DNA from: Trinickia fusca
Lineage (GTDB): Bacteria > Pseudomonadota > Gammaproteobacteria > Burkholderiales > Burkholderiaceae
DNA: 64,000 nucleotides
Assembly (NCBI RefSeq): GCF_003628145.1
Contig: NZ_RBZV01000001.1
Span: forward strand, 248,001-312,000
Direction of reading: 5' to 3'
Shown here one piece after another: positions 51,934 through 60,908 of this stretch (position 1 is its first letter; each line of letters begins with the position of its first letter). The position numbers were made by a program, and so were the translations under genes. The notes beneath the pieces are model-generated. The model saw only the letters and a list, made by a program, of their open reading frames with translations. It did not search any database and was not told the DNA's origin.

Positions 51934-54900
51934 TTATGACGGCAGGATGATCCCAGTGTCGTACCGCCACGGCTCCAGCGGATTCAACTGGTCCGGCTTG
52001 CTGTTGGATGCCACGTCGAACGGCGGTTTGATGCCTTGGTCCTTCAGATACTGATTGACATCGGCCGCCTTGTGATCGGCATCGGTGTCTCCCCACACGT
52101 TTACGGCGTCCTTGAGCGCCGTAGCGAAATGGTCGGCCTGGTCCGGCGTCAGCGTGTTGAGCCACTTCACCGCGTCTTGTTCCGATAGCTTGCCGTACTT
52201 CATGTAATCCATCATCGACGGACCCGCCGAGTCGCCGCCGAACTTGTGCTTCGCGAGCTGCTCGGCAATGTTCTCGTGCACGCCCATCCCGATGAGGAAA
52301 TCTTTGTTGCTGGCGTCGAACGCATGCGAATTCGACTCTTCGCTGCCAATCGTATAAATGCCGGCGCCCGCAAGCATCACAACGGCACCGATGCCGGTCC
52401 AGCCCACGGCGCCCATGCCCACGCCGAGGAAGGTGGCATCCGTCCCAATGATTCCAGCACCGGCAAGCGCGTCCATGCCGCTGTTCGTGAGGAAGGCGGC
52501 GTCGCCCAGCGCGCTGAGCGTCATGCCGGCGCCATGCAAATCGTGCCCCGGGCCCTGTTGCTGGAAGAAGCTGTCGTAGGCGTTGTACGTGTCGAACGGG
52601 AGGTAGATGGCATCGGAGCCGTCCTTGGCAACCGCGCCCAGCGCGCCTCCAAATAGCTTTTTGGTCAAGTCGCCCTTGTCGGAATCTTTGAGGCTCCCCA
52701 ACGCATTGTCGAGCGCTTTGGCGAACAAGGTATTGTCCGACCCGGGACGAAGGGCCGACTCGGGAAGCGTTCCTTGCATCGCGTGCGACGTGCCCATTGC
52801 GCCATGCATGAGCGCATACGATCCGTTCTCGAGGAAGTTTCGGGTGAGGATGCCGCCGTTCCAGCTTTTGCTTACCCACGCCGAGTTCTCGAAGAAGAGT
52901 CCCGCGCTCAGGATTTTGTTCGCTTTCTGGACGAAGGGTTTGAGCGTGGCTTTGCCATCCTCGCCCATCGTCGCGACCTTGTTCAAGAGTTTGTCCGGCA
53001 CGTTGTCGGGGTTGTCTTCGAAGAGCGCCTGAGCGGACGTATAGACGAGGTTGCGCGTCGAGCGCTGGAGCCAGAGCGTGCTGGTGGGCGGCGTATTGCC
53101 AGGCCCCGAGTCGCCCGAACCCATCGGGCCCATGATGGTCGGCACGCTGCCTAGCGCCTGAACCACGCTCGGCATCTTCACTCCCAAGCCCGGAATGTCC
53201 GTTTTGCCATCCTGATTGAAGCCCTGCACGCCATTGAGATCGGGCGAATAGGCGGCTACTGCCATTTTGAGGGAATTGACCTGGTCGGCCTCTTGGATCA
53301 CCTTCAAGCCGTCGTCGTTGAGCTTCTTTGCGTCGTCGGGGTCTTTGTCGATTACCGTCTTGATGTGCTGCAACAGCTGGTCCTGCGTGCTGTCGCCGCC
53401 GAAGTTGTGGATCGCGTCTTTGAGGAATTGCTCATCCGCGTCGGTCTGCTTGTTCAGATCGCTCACGCCATGCGCGTAGCCGTCGAGCCCGGTGCGGGCA
53501 GCATCAATGGCGGTTTTTTGAAGATCCGGATGGTTCGTCGCGCCGGCTTGCGAGGCGAGGGCGAGCGACAGCCCCACGTTGCCGTGCGCAGTGGCGAGCG
53601 AGAGCGCGTCGAACAGCCTGGACGGGGCGCCGCCCACGCCGGGCGAGGCGTAGTCCGCGAAGGTGTAGGCGTTGGACGTGGGGTCGCTCTTCACATCGCT
53701 CTGCGCCAGCAATGTGTCGGCGATCTGGTCCGCTGCCTTCTTGCCGGCGCCGGGGTTCCCTTGATCGCTTTCGATGGCATGCTGGCACGCCGCCGAGAGG
53801 TGGGTGATGACGGCGTTGGACTTCGGGTCCTTCCAATCGACCTTGCCGAGTCCGTCCTTGATGAGTGATTGGACGCGCGGATCGCTCATGATCAGACGTA
53901 CCTGATCGGGCGTCGTGGTCTGCGGGTCGGTCTTTTCGTCGAGCGCCTTCGCCGCGTCGCCGAGGCCGCCCTTCGTATAGGCGTCTTGCACCTCCTGAAT
54001 GGGCTTGTCGACTCCAACGTACTGCTGCGCTTGCTGGATGCCGTCCTGGACGGCCTTGATGAACTTCGGGTCGCCGCCGCCGGCATAGGTCAAATAGACG
54101 GAGCCTCGCGCCGAGACATCGCCTAGTGCCGCCGTGCCCTCATCGTTTTTGGCGAAGTCGGTGAGCTGTTGCTTGGTCAGGTCCGTGACTTGCTGCCAGT
54201 TGCCTGACTTCGCGGCATCGCTGATCTTGCCGATCTGATCGGCCGTGCGGCCCTGTTTCTGGAGATCGGCGTTATAGCTGGCCTTGGCGGTGGCGAGTGC
54301 GTCGTTGAATTCGTCGGGGGCGAGTCTGGCGTCCGGATCGTGCGCTTTGATGAAGTTCAGGCGCTGTTGGGCCTGCGGATCGAGCTCCGGCTTGTGCGAG
54401 GCGATAGTTGTAGCGAGCTGGTTCGGGTCCGGCACGGACTCTTGCGAGCCGGCATAGTCGAGCTCCTGATAGAACACCCCGCTCAGTTGCTGCCTGAGGG
54501 TGGCTTGCTTGGCCGGATCGGTTTCTTTGTTGATCTGGTCGACCAGCTGATTCTCCTGTGTCGCAAGATCCTGCCGATGCTGATCGAGCACCGGCTTCCC
54601 TTGTCCATCGACCTGTTGCTCGCCCACCGGAGGAAGGCCGGGTTGGAACAGTCCGGCCGTCGGGGACGTCACGGGCGGCAGCGCTGACGGGGGGGCGTTA
54701 TTCGGTGCGTCGACGGGGAGCGCGTTCGTGCCCGAGCTCCAGTTGGCGGCCGGCACGCTCGGGCCACCATTGGGGTTGGGCGTGTAAACGACGGCGTTGC
54801 CGTCGTCCTGAAGCTTCAGAAACGAGCCGGGCTTGCCGCCCGTGTTGCTCGACCAGACCGCCTGATCGCCCTTGAGGACGACGAGGTTACCGTCAGCCTG

Positions 54901-55245
54901 CATCGTGGCGCTCTGAGCACCTTTGCCCGCCGTGTTCGACGACCAGAGTGCCTTGTCGTTCGCTAGATCGTGCAACACGAGATTGCCGTCGGTCTGCATG
55001 ATCAGCTCGTATTGCCCGTTGGGCGAGCGGATCGATTGACCCGGTTTGAGCGTCGTGCCCGAAGTCAGGAAGCCCGTGCCAGGGCTCGGCGCCTGAGCAG
55101 CCGGCGTCGTGCTCGAGGCAGGCGTCGCGTTTGTTGGTGCGGGAGCCTGCGTGCTGGCTGCCGGCGTAGTTTGAGGGGCGGGGGGGACGACGGGCGGATG
55201 GTAGACGAAGGTCGTGCCATCGGGGCGATCCACGAGTACTCCCAT
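51934..55245 (-). CDS. Large bulb-type lectin domain protein, function unknown
   Basis: 1103 residues, not recognised as a whole. Residues 1-60 are a Pro/Thr/Ala-rich segment without a signal peptide. About 60-180 is a bulb-type (mannose-binding) lectin domain with three QxDxNxV repeats at 84-92, 116-124 and 146-154; only the third, QDDGNAVVY, keeps the final Tyr. A Pro-rich linker to about 235 is followed by a long, polar, mostly helical region with a hydrophobic segment at about 936-967 and a charged C-terminus. I found only one Cys. Start ATG 55245 follows GGAG. Lack of a signal peptide hints at a dedicated secretion route; a toxin, effector or adhesin is possible. Confidence 0.75.
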   Translation of the reverse strand: MGVLVDRPDGTTFVYHPPVVPPAPQTTPAASTQAPAPTNATPASSTTPAAQAPSPGTGFLTSGTTLKPGQSIRSPNGQYELIMQTDGNLVLHDLANDKALWSSNTAGKGAQSATMQADGNLVVLKGDQAVWSSNTGGKPGSFLKLQDDGNAVVYTPNPNGGPSVPAANWSSGTNALPVDAPNNAPPSALPPVTSPTAGLFQPGLPPVGEQQVDGQGKPVLDQHRQDLATQENQLVDQINKETDPAKQATLRQQLSGVFYQELDYAGSQESVPDPNQLATTIASHKPELDPQAQQRLNFIKAHDPDARLAPDEFNDALATAKASYNADLQKQGRTADQIGKISDAAKSGNWQQVTDLTKQQLTDFAKNDEGTAALGDVSARGSVYLTYAGGGDPKFIKAVQDGIQQAQQYVGVDKPIQEVQDAYTKGGLGDAAKALDEKTDPQTTTPDQVRLIMSDPRVQSLIKDGLGKVDWKDPKSNAVITHLSAACQHAIESDQGNPGAGKKAADQIADTLLAQSDVKSDPTSNAYTFADYASPGVGGAPSRLFDALSLATAHGNVGLSLALASQAGATNHPDLQKTAIDAARTGLDGYAHGVSDLNKQTDADEQFLKDAIHNFGGDSTQDQLLQHIKTVIDKDPDDAKKLNDDGLKVIQEADQVNSLKMAVAAYSPDLNGVQGFNQDGKTDIPGLGVKMPSVVQALGSVPTIMGPMGSGDSGPGNTPPTSTLWLQRSTRNLVYTSAQALFEDNPDNVPDKLLNKVATMGEDGKATLKPFVQKANKILSAGLFFENSAWVSKSWNGGILTRNFLENGSYALMHGAMGTSHAMQGTLPESALRPGSDNTLFAKALDNALGSLKDSDKGDLTKKLFGGALGAVAKDGSDAIYLPFDTYNAYDSFFQQQGPGHDLHGAGMTLSALGDAAFLTNSGMDALAGAGIIGTDATFLGVGMGAVGWTGIGAVVMLAGAGIYTIGSEESNSHAFDASNKDFLIGMGVHENIAEQLAKHKFGGDSAGPSMMDYMKYGKLSEQDAVKWLNTLTPDQADHFATALKDAVNVWGDTDADHKAADVNQYLKDQGIKPPFDVASNSKPDQLNPLEPWRYDTGIILPS

Positions 55246-55592
55246 GAGAGCTCCAAATGTAAGGGTGGGCGAGGAAGTGACGCGGACCTCGCCGGCGGGC
55301 CTCATGCGATATGCCGATGCGGGTGTGCGTCGATACCGGAAAAGTATGAAAGGTGGATGACGGAGCGGCTACGCTCGAAACTCGTAAAAGGTTGCACTTT
55401 TATCGGCCGCCGACTACTGAAGGACTACTGAAGTACGGTAAAAGGGTGCAACCAGCTTCGCTGGCGGCTTTCGTGCGCAAGGGGTGCGCCCTGCCTGCGG
55501 TAAAATGCGCTCTCGCTTTGCGTTCGCCTCGTTTCGCGCCGCGCTTGCCGCGGGATGCGCCGGGGACGTTTCCATTCAAAGGCCGATTGCCG
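55246..55592. other. Repeat-rich spacer between the lectin gene and the TusA-like gene
   Basis: 347 bases without a gene. It contains the inverted repeat TAAAAG-N6-CTTTTA (55385-55402), a near-copy of its left part (GTAAAAGGTTGCA at 55384-55396 versus GTAAAAGGGTGCA at 55438-55450), an exact 11-base tandem repeat GACTACTGAAG (55412-55422 and 55423-55433) and a small hairpin CCAGC-TTC-GCTGG (55452-55464). TAAAAT at 55501-55506 may be the -10 of the TusA-like gene. Confidence 0.6.
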
Positions 55593-55820
55593 ATGCAAAT
55601 TCACAAGGAAGTCGATGCGCGCGGACTGACCTGTCCGCTGCCGATCCTGCGCGCGAAAAAAGCGCTCGCCGACATGGAGAGCGGTCAGATCCTCAAGGTG
55701 CTTGCCACCGATCCCGGTTCGCAGCGTGATTTCGCCGCGTTCGCGAAGCAGACGGGCAACGAGATCGTCGAGAGTTCGACGCAGGACAAGACGTTCGTCT
55801 TTCTGATGCGGCGCCGCTGA
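55593..55820 (+). CDS. TusA/SirA-family sulfurtransferase-like protein
   Basis: 75 residues, typical size. The motif DARGLTCPLPILRAKKAL carries the single active Cys (CPxP) of the TusA/SirA/YedF family, which moves sulfur for tRNA thiolation or molybdenum cofactor synthesis. The partner is not in the window. The start at ATG 55593 matches the family; the reading frame is open further upstream but not family-like. Confidence 0.92.
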   Translation: MQIHKEVDARGLTCPLPILRAKKALADMESGQILKVLATDPGSQRDFAAFAKQTGNEIVESSTQDKTFVFLMRRR

Positions 55821-55851
55821 CACGCGCGTCCCCCATACCGCTCATTGCATT

Positions 55852-55890
55852 AATTCGTACGACGAAATCAATCAATTCGGACGACGAAAT
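55852..55890. repeat. Two 17-base direct repeats upstream of the outer-membrane protein gene
   Basis: AATTCGTACGACGAAAT (55852-55868) and AATTCGGACGACGAAAT (55874-55890) differ at one base and start 22 bases apart, two helical turns. Each is partly symmetrical (ATTCG/CGAAAT). They lie 176 bases before the outer-membrane protein start and look like a pair of regulator sites on one DNA face. Confidence 0.6.
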
Positions 55891-56065
55891 TTCCTTGTGA
55901 CTTGACGGACTTGTTTGTTCAAGAACGTCTTGTGCACGCCGTAAACCTGCTCGTACACAAGTGCTTGCTCCGTTGCTCGCATGCAAGCGCAAACGTGTGC
56001 GTGCTTTGACCTCGCGCGCCGCCGCGCGAAGTCTCTCCGGCGTTTCGCAAACAAGGAATGATGCA

Positions 56066-56728
56066 ATGAAGAAGTGGATGGGTGCCGCCGTTGCCGCACT
56101 CGCTCTCGCAGGTGGGTCGGCTGCGCAGGCGCAGGTATCGCAAGAAATCTACGGACAGGTCGGCACCGAAGGGTTCGGTCTCGGCTACGGCCACGTGCTC
56201 GGCTCGATGTTCAATGCCCGGGCCGAGTTCAACGGATTCAGCCTTTCGCACAACTTCACGGCTGGCAATATCGACTACGATGCCAAGCTCAACCTCTACC
56301 ACGGCGGCCTGTATCTCGACTTCTTTCCGGTGCCCAATCACGTGCCGTTCCGCTTGACGGCCGGCGTGCTGATCGGCGGCGACAACATCGATGCAACGGC
56401 CAACGCGCCGTCGGGCACCTACACGATCAACGGCACTGCCTACTCGTCGCTGGGTCAGCAGATCCACGCGAAGGCGACCTATCCGACGCTGCGCCCGTAT
56501 GTGGGCATCGGCTTCGGCCACTCGCCGCAAGCCACGAAGGGGTGGGGGATGTTCTTCGACGCCGGCATCGCGTACGGCCGCCCGCATCTGGATTTCGACG
56601 TGCCGCCGGCGATCGTCGCCGAAGCAGGGCAGTCCAACGTCGATGCGGAAGAGCAGCAACTGCGCGACAAGGTCGACCGGCTCCGTATCTATCCGATCGT
56701 GAAGATCGGCGTGACGTACCGCTTCTAA
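56066..56728 (+). CDS. Outer-membrane beta-barrel protein
   Basis: 220 residues. Signal peptide (AAVAALALAGGSAAQAQ, cleavage after AQA), then alternating strands with aromatic girdles and a C-terminal TYRF ending in Phe, typical of outer-membrane barrels. An eight-stranded OmpW/OmpA-like barrel fits the size. No known family could be named with confidence. The start is ATG 56066, preceded by AAGGAA. It is monocistronic, with a terminator downstream. Confidence 0.8.
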   Translation: MKKWMGAAVAALALAGGSAAQAQVSQEIYGQVGTEGFGLGYGHVLGSMFNARAEFNGFSLSHNFTAGNIDYDAKLNLYHGGLYLDFFPVPNHVPFRLTAGVLIGGDNIDATANAPSGTYTINGTAYSSLGQQIHAKATYPTLRPYVGIGFGHSPQATKGWGMFFDAGIAYGRPHLDFDVPPAIVAEAGQSNVDAEEQQLRDKVDRLRIYPIVKIGVTYRF

Positions 56729-56772
56729 GGTGTGCTGCGGGGTGCCCTGGTTCACCTCGCCATCAGTTCGGT

Positions 56773-56832
56773 CCCGCCCGCGTGCCGCTGCATGTTCTCA
56801 TCGAATGCGGCAGCACCGGCGGGTTCTTTTTT
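56773..56832 (+). terminator. Terminator after the outer-membrane protein gene
   Basis: CCCGCC...GTGCCGCTGCAT pairs with ATGCGGCAGCAC...GGCGGG across an 11-base loop (one mismatch, one wobble and a small internal loop), immediately followed by TTCTTTTTT. Confidence 0.75.
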
Positions 56833-56859
56833 GATGCCGTGAAACAGGACAACGGGGCA

Positions 56860-56889
56860 GCGTGCCAGCCCGTTGAAGCGCTGGCACGC
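56860..56889. other. Perfect 10-bp hairpin between the barrel-protein gene and galU
   Basis: GCGTGCCAGC and GCTGGCACGC pair around a 10-base loop, 20 bases past the galU stop codon. No T run follows on the minus strand, so an mRNA-end stabiliser is as likely as a terminator. Confidence 0.5.
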
Positions 56890-56909
56890 CGGAAGCGGTG
56901 GGGAGCGCC

Positions 56910-57791
56910 TCAGCTGTCCATCACGGGCGCACGCGTGCGCAGGTAGGTCGCGAACTCCTCAGCCACTTCGGGGTGACGCAGCGCGAACTCGACCGTCGCC
57001 TTCAGGTAGCCGAGCTTGCTGCCGCAGTCGAAGCGCGTGCCGTGGTACTTGTAGGCGAGCACCTGCTCATCGGCCAGCAGCGACTGGATGGCGTCGGTGA
57101 GCTGAATTTCGCCGCCGGCACCGGGCTTGATCGAACGCAGATGCTCGAAGATGCGCGGCTTGAGCACATAGCGGCCCACGACGCCGAGGTTCGACGGCGC
57201 GACTTCGGGCGCCGGCTTCTCGACGATGCCCGACATCTTGATGATCGCGTCTTCCCACTCCTTGCCGTCGACGATGCCATACGACTTCGTGTCCTGCGGC
57301 GGGATCTCTTCGACGCCGATGACCGAGCTGTGATAGTGATCGAACACGTCGATCATCTGCTTCATGACCGGTGGCACCGCATAGAGCAGGTCGTCCGCGA
57401 GAATGACGGCGAACGGGTTGTCGCCGACGAGCTTCTCGGCGCACAGCACGGCATGGCCGAGGCCCAGCGCTTCGGGCTGGCGCACGTAAAAGCAGTCGAC
57501 GTGGCTCGGCTTGATGCTGCGCACGAGTTCGAGCAGGCGCTCCTTGCCGCGCGCTTCGAGCTCCGCTTCGATTTCGTATGACTTGTCGAAGTGATCCTCG
57601 ATGGCGCGCTTGCTGCGACCCGTCACGAAGATCATCTCCGTGATGCCGGCCGCCATGGCCTCTTCGACCGCGTATTGAATCAGCGGCTTGTCGACGATCG
57701 GCAGCATTTCCTTCGGGCTGGCCTTGGTAGCCGGAAGAAAGCGGGTGCCGAGGCCGGCGACCGGAAAGACTGCCTTGGTGACTTTTAGCAT
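56910..57791 (-). CDS. galU: UTP--glucose-1-phosphate uridylyltransferase
   Basis: 293 residues, family length. Makes UDP-glucose for polysaccharide and envelope synthesis. The nucleotidyl-transferase motif [11 protein letters not shown] is at residues 13-23, followed by [11 protein letters not shown] and later DDLLYA. It lies 55 bases downstream of valS on the same strand and may be co-transcribed with it. Confidence 0.96.
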   Translation of the reverse strand: MLKVTKAVFPVAGLGTRFLPATKASPKEMLPIVDKPLIQYAVEEAMAAGITEMIFVTGRSKRAIEDHFDKSYEIEAELEARGKERLLELVRSIKPSHVDCFYVRQPEALGLGHAVLCAEKLVGDNPFAVILADDLLYAVPPVMKQMIDVFDHYHSSVIGVEEIPPQDTKSYGIVDGKEWEDAIIKMSGIVEKPAPEVAPSNLGVVGRYVLKPRIFEHLRSIKPGAGGEIQLTDAIQSLLADEQVLAYKYHGTRFDCGSKLGYLKATVEFALRHPEVAEEFATYLRTRAPVMDS

Positions 57792-57846
57792 GACAATTAC
57801 CCTGGTTATCTCGATTCCTTGACTGTTACACCTGACGATCGTGGCG

Positions 57847-60714
57847 TCAGGCGGGCAGACGCTCCAGCTGAGCGTTCAGCTTGGCGATGGTGTCCCGATA
57901 TTGTGACAGCCTTTTTTGCTCTTGCTCCACGACGGCTGCCGGTGCTTTTGCGACAAATGCCTCATTGCCGAGCTTGGCCGCACATTTGGTGATTTCCGCG
58001 TCAAGACGAGCAATTTCCTTGCCCAGCCGTTCACGCTCGGCTGCGACGTCGATTTCGACCTTCAGGACCAGCTTATCGCCGCCGACGATCGCGATCGGTG
58101 CGCCTTGTGCTTCGGCATCGAGCGTTTGCTCGTCGGCGATCACGCGCACTTCCGACAGCCGCGCGAGCGCCTGCGCATACGGCGCGAACGTGCGCCAGGC
58201 GTCGGCATTGCCGTGCACGAGCAGCGGCACCTTCGTGGCCGGCGACAGGCTCATCTCGCCGCGCAGGTTGCGGCACGCATCGATGGCGGCTTTCAGATCG
58301 ACGGCCCATTGCTCGGCCGTCTCGTCGATCTTCTTGCTTTCGGCGCGCGGGTAGGCCTGCACCATGATCGAGCTGGCGCCTTCGGCCACACCTCGCGGAT
58401 AGGCGTCGGTCAGTGGCGCAACCTTCTGCCACAGCGCTTCGGTGATGAACGGGATGATCGGGTGCGCGAGGCGCAGCACGGTTTCGAGCACGCGCAGCAA
58501 GGTCCGGCGCGTGGCCCGCTGCTGCTCGGGCGTACCGTTCTGGATCTGCACCTTGGCGAGCTCGAGGTACCAGTCGCAGTACTCGTCCCAAACGAACTTG
58601 TAGATCGCGTTCGCGATGTTGTCGAAGCGGTAGTCGGCGAAGCCCTTCTCGACTTCGGCCTCGACCCGCTGCAGCAGCGAGACGATCCAGCGGTCCGCCT
58701 GCGAGAAATCGGTGTAGCCGCCGGGGCCACAATCGCCGGGTGCGCAATCGCCGGGCTTCGAGAAGCCGCAGTCATGGCCCTCGCAATTCATCAGCACGAA
58801 GCGCGTGGCGTTCCAGAGCTTGTTGCAGAAGTTGCGATAGCCTTCGCAGCGCGCAAGGTCGAAGTTGACGTTGCGTCCGAGCGTGGCCATCGAGGCCATC
58901 GTGAAGCGCAGCGCGTCCGTGCCGAAGGCGGCGATGCCATCGGGGAATTCCTTGCGCGTCTTCTTCTCGATCGTCGTGGCCTGCTTCGGATTCATGAGGC
59001 CCGTCGTGCGCTTCTTCACGAGCGACTCGAGATCGATGCCGTCGACGATGTCGATCGGATCGAGCGTGTTGCCCTTGCTCTTGGACATCTTCTGGCCTTC
59101 GTGGTCGCGCACGAGGCCGTGCACGTACACGGTGTGGAACGGCACGCGGCCCGTGAAGTGCGTCGTCATCATGATCATCCGGGCGACCCAGAAGAAGATG
59201 ATGTCGAAGCCCGTGACCAGCACCGACGAAGGCAGGAAGCATTGGAGCTCCTTCGTGTCGTTCGGCCAGCCCAGCGACGAGAACGGCACCAGCGCCGACG
59301 AGAACCACGTATCGAGCACGTCCGCGTCGCGCTTGAGCGCGCCCGTGTAGCCCCGCGCCTGAGCTTGCTCGCGCGCCTCGCCTTCGCTGCGCGCGACGAA
59401 CACTTCGCCGTTCTCGCCGTACCAGGCCGGAATCTGATGGCCCCACCAGAGCTGGCGCGAGATGCACCAATCCTGAATGTTCTCGAGCCACTGGTAGTAG
59501 GTGGTCGTCCAGTTCTCGGGCACGAACTTGATTTCGCCGCTGCGCACGACGTCGAGCGCGGCCCCGGCAATCGACTTGCCCGGATTGAACGTGCCCTCGG
59601 GCGCCGGCTTGCTCATCGCGACGAACCATTGGTCGGTCAGCAGCGGCTCGAGCACGACGCCCGTGCGGTCGCCGCGCGGAACCATCAGCTTGTGCGGCTG
59701 AACCGACTCGAGCACGCCGAGCGCGTCGAGATCGGCGACGACCGCCTTGCGCGCGTCGAAACGGTCGAGACCACGATATGCGGCCGGCGCGTTGTCGTTG
59801 ATCTTGGCCTCGAGCGTGAGGATTTCGATCTGGGGCAGGCCGTGGCGCTGGCCCACCTGGTAATCGTTGAAGTCGTGCGCGGGTGTGACTTTCACGACGC
59901 CCGTGCCGAATTCGCGGTCGACGTAGTCGTCGGCGATGATCGGAATCTCGCGATCCGTCAGCGGCAGCTTCACCTGCTTGCCGATCAGATGGGCGTAGCG
60001 TTCGTCCTCGGGGTGCACCATCACGGCCACGTCGCCGAGCATCGTCTCGGGGCGCGTCGTGGCGACCGTCAGATGGCCGCTACCGTCGGCGAGCGGGTAG
60101 CGGATGTGCCACAGATGGCCGTTTTCCTCTTCGCTCGCGACTTCGAGATCGGAGACGGCCGTCATCAGCACCGGATCCCAGTTCACGAGCCGTTTGCCGC
60201 GATAGATGAGGCCCTGCTCGTAGAGCCGCACGAACACTTCGGCGACGACGGGCGACATCTTGTCGTCCATCGTGAAGTACTCGCGCGACCAATCGATCGA
60301 GGCGCCGAGCCGGCGCACCTGGCGCGTGATCGTGGAGCCCGATTCCTGCTTCCAGTCCCAGACGCGCTCGACGAACTTCTCGCGGCCGAGGTCGTGGCGC
60401 GAGATGCCTTGGGCATCGAGCTGGCGCTCGACGACGATCTGCGTGGCGATGCCCGCGTGATCGGTGCCGGGCAGCCACAGCGTATTCGCGCCGAGCATGC
60501 GGTGGTAGCGCGTGAGGCCGTCCATGATCGTCTGGTTGAACGCGTGGCCCATGTGCAGCGTGCCCGTGACGTTCGGCGGCGGAAGCTGGATCGAGAAATT
60601 GGGACGGCCGGGCTCGAATTGGGGCGCCGCATAGCCGCGTTTTTCCCATTCGGGGCCCCATTGGGCCTCGATCGTCTGGGGCTCGAAGCTCTTCGCCAGC
60701 GTGGTGTCGGTCAT
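57847..60714 (-). CDS. valS: Valine--tRNA ligase
   Basis: 955 residues. Charges tRNA-Val. The HIGH motif appears as HMGH (54-57) within [21 protein letters not shown] is KMSKSKGN in the C-terminal half, and the last about 70 residues form the tRNA-binding coiled coil. A short Cys/Gly/Pro-rich insert ([14 protein letters not shown] and the following residues) precedes the anticodon domain, as in related beta-proteobacteria. The start is ATG 60714; the longer reading upstream is not conserved in character. A TATAAT on the minus strand at 60788-60793 may be its -10. Confidence 0.97.
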   Translation of the reverse strand: MTDTTLAKSFEPQTIEAQWGPEWEKRGYAAPQFEPGRPNFSIQLPPPNVTGTLHMGHAFNQTIMDGLTRYHRMLGANTLWLPGTDHAGIATQIVVERQLDAQGISRHDLGREKFVERVWDWKQESGSTITRQVRRLGASIDWSREYFTMDDKMSPVVAEVFVRLYEQGLIYRGKRLVNWDPVLMTAVSDLEVASEEENGHLWHIRYPLADGSGHLTVATTRPETMLGDVAVMVHPEDERYAHLIGKQVKLPLTDREIPIIADDYVDREFGTGVVKVTPAHDFNDYQVGQRHGLPQIEILTLEAKINDNAPAAYRGLDRFDARKAVVADLDALGVLESVQPHKLMVPRGDRTGVVLEPLLTDQWFVAMSKPAPEGTFNPGKSIAGAALDVVRSGEIKFVPENWTTTYYQWLENIQDWCISRQLWWGHQIPAWYGENGEVFVARSEGEAREQAQARGYTGALKRDADVLDTWFSSALVPFSSLGWPNDTKELQCFLPSSVLVTGFDIIFFWVARMIMMTTHFTGRVPFHTVYVHGLVRDHEGQKMSKSKGNTLDPIDIVDGIDLESLVKKRTTGLMNPKQATTIEKKTRKEFPDGIAAFGTDALRFTMASMATLGRNVNFDLARCEGYRNFCNKLWNATRFVLMNCEGHDCGFSKPGDCAPGDCGPGGYTDFSQADRWIVSLLQRVEAEVEKGFADYRFDNIANAIYKFVWDEYCDWYLELAKVQIQNGTPEQQRATRRTLLRVLETVLRLAHPIIPFITEALWQKVAPLTDAYPRGVAEGASSIMVQAYPRAESKKIDETAEQWAVDLKAAIDACRNLRGEMSLSPATKVPLLVHGNADAWRTFAPYAQALARLSEVRVIADEQTLDAEAQGAPIAIVGGDKLVLKVEIDVAAERERLGKEIARLDAEITKCAAKLGNEAFVAKAPAAVVEQEQKRLSQYRDTIAKLNAQLERLPA

Positions 60715-60908
60715 GGTTGGAAATCCGCCGAAAAATGCGTGTGAATATCGTGGTGTGCCGCCGGGTGCAACAGCACAGAAACCGATGATTATAAAGGGAC
60801 GGCAGCGTCGCGCGCCGCACGGGACCGCACATGGCGACTTATAATGAGCGCCGCGCCTCGCTTGTGCGCCACCGTAGTGCGCTCCCTCGTCGCTTCTCAC
60901 CGTCTTCC

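Noticed and set aside
58670-58800. Cys-Gly-Pro-Asp-rich segment of ValS as an inserted metal-binding domain
   Set aside because: A similar short insert is usual in related beta-proteobacterial ValRS proteins; it is not specific evidence of a new domain.
57916-60744. 942-codon open frame opposite valS
   Set aside because: Shadow frame caused by codon bias of valS; Arg/His/Asp-rich with no recognisable fold.
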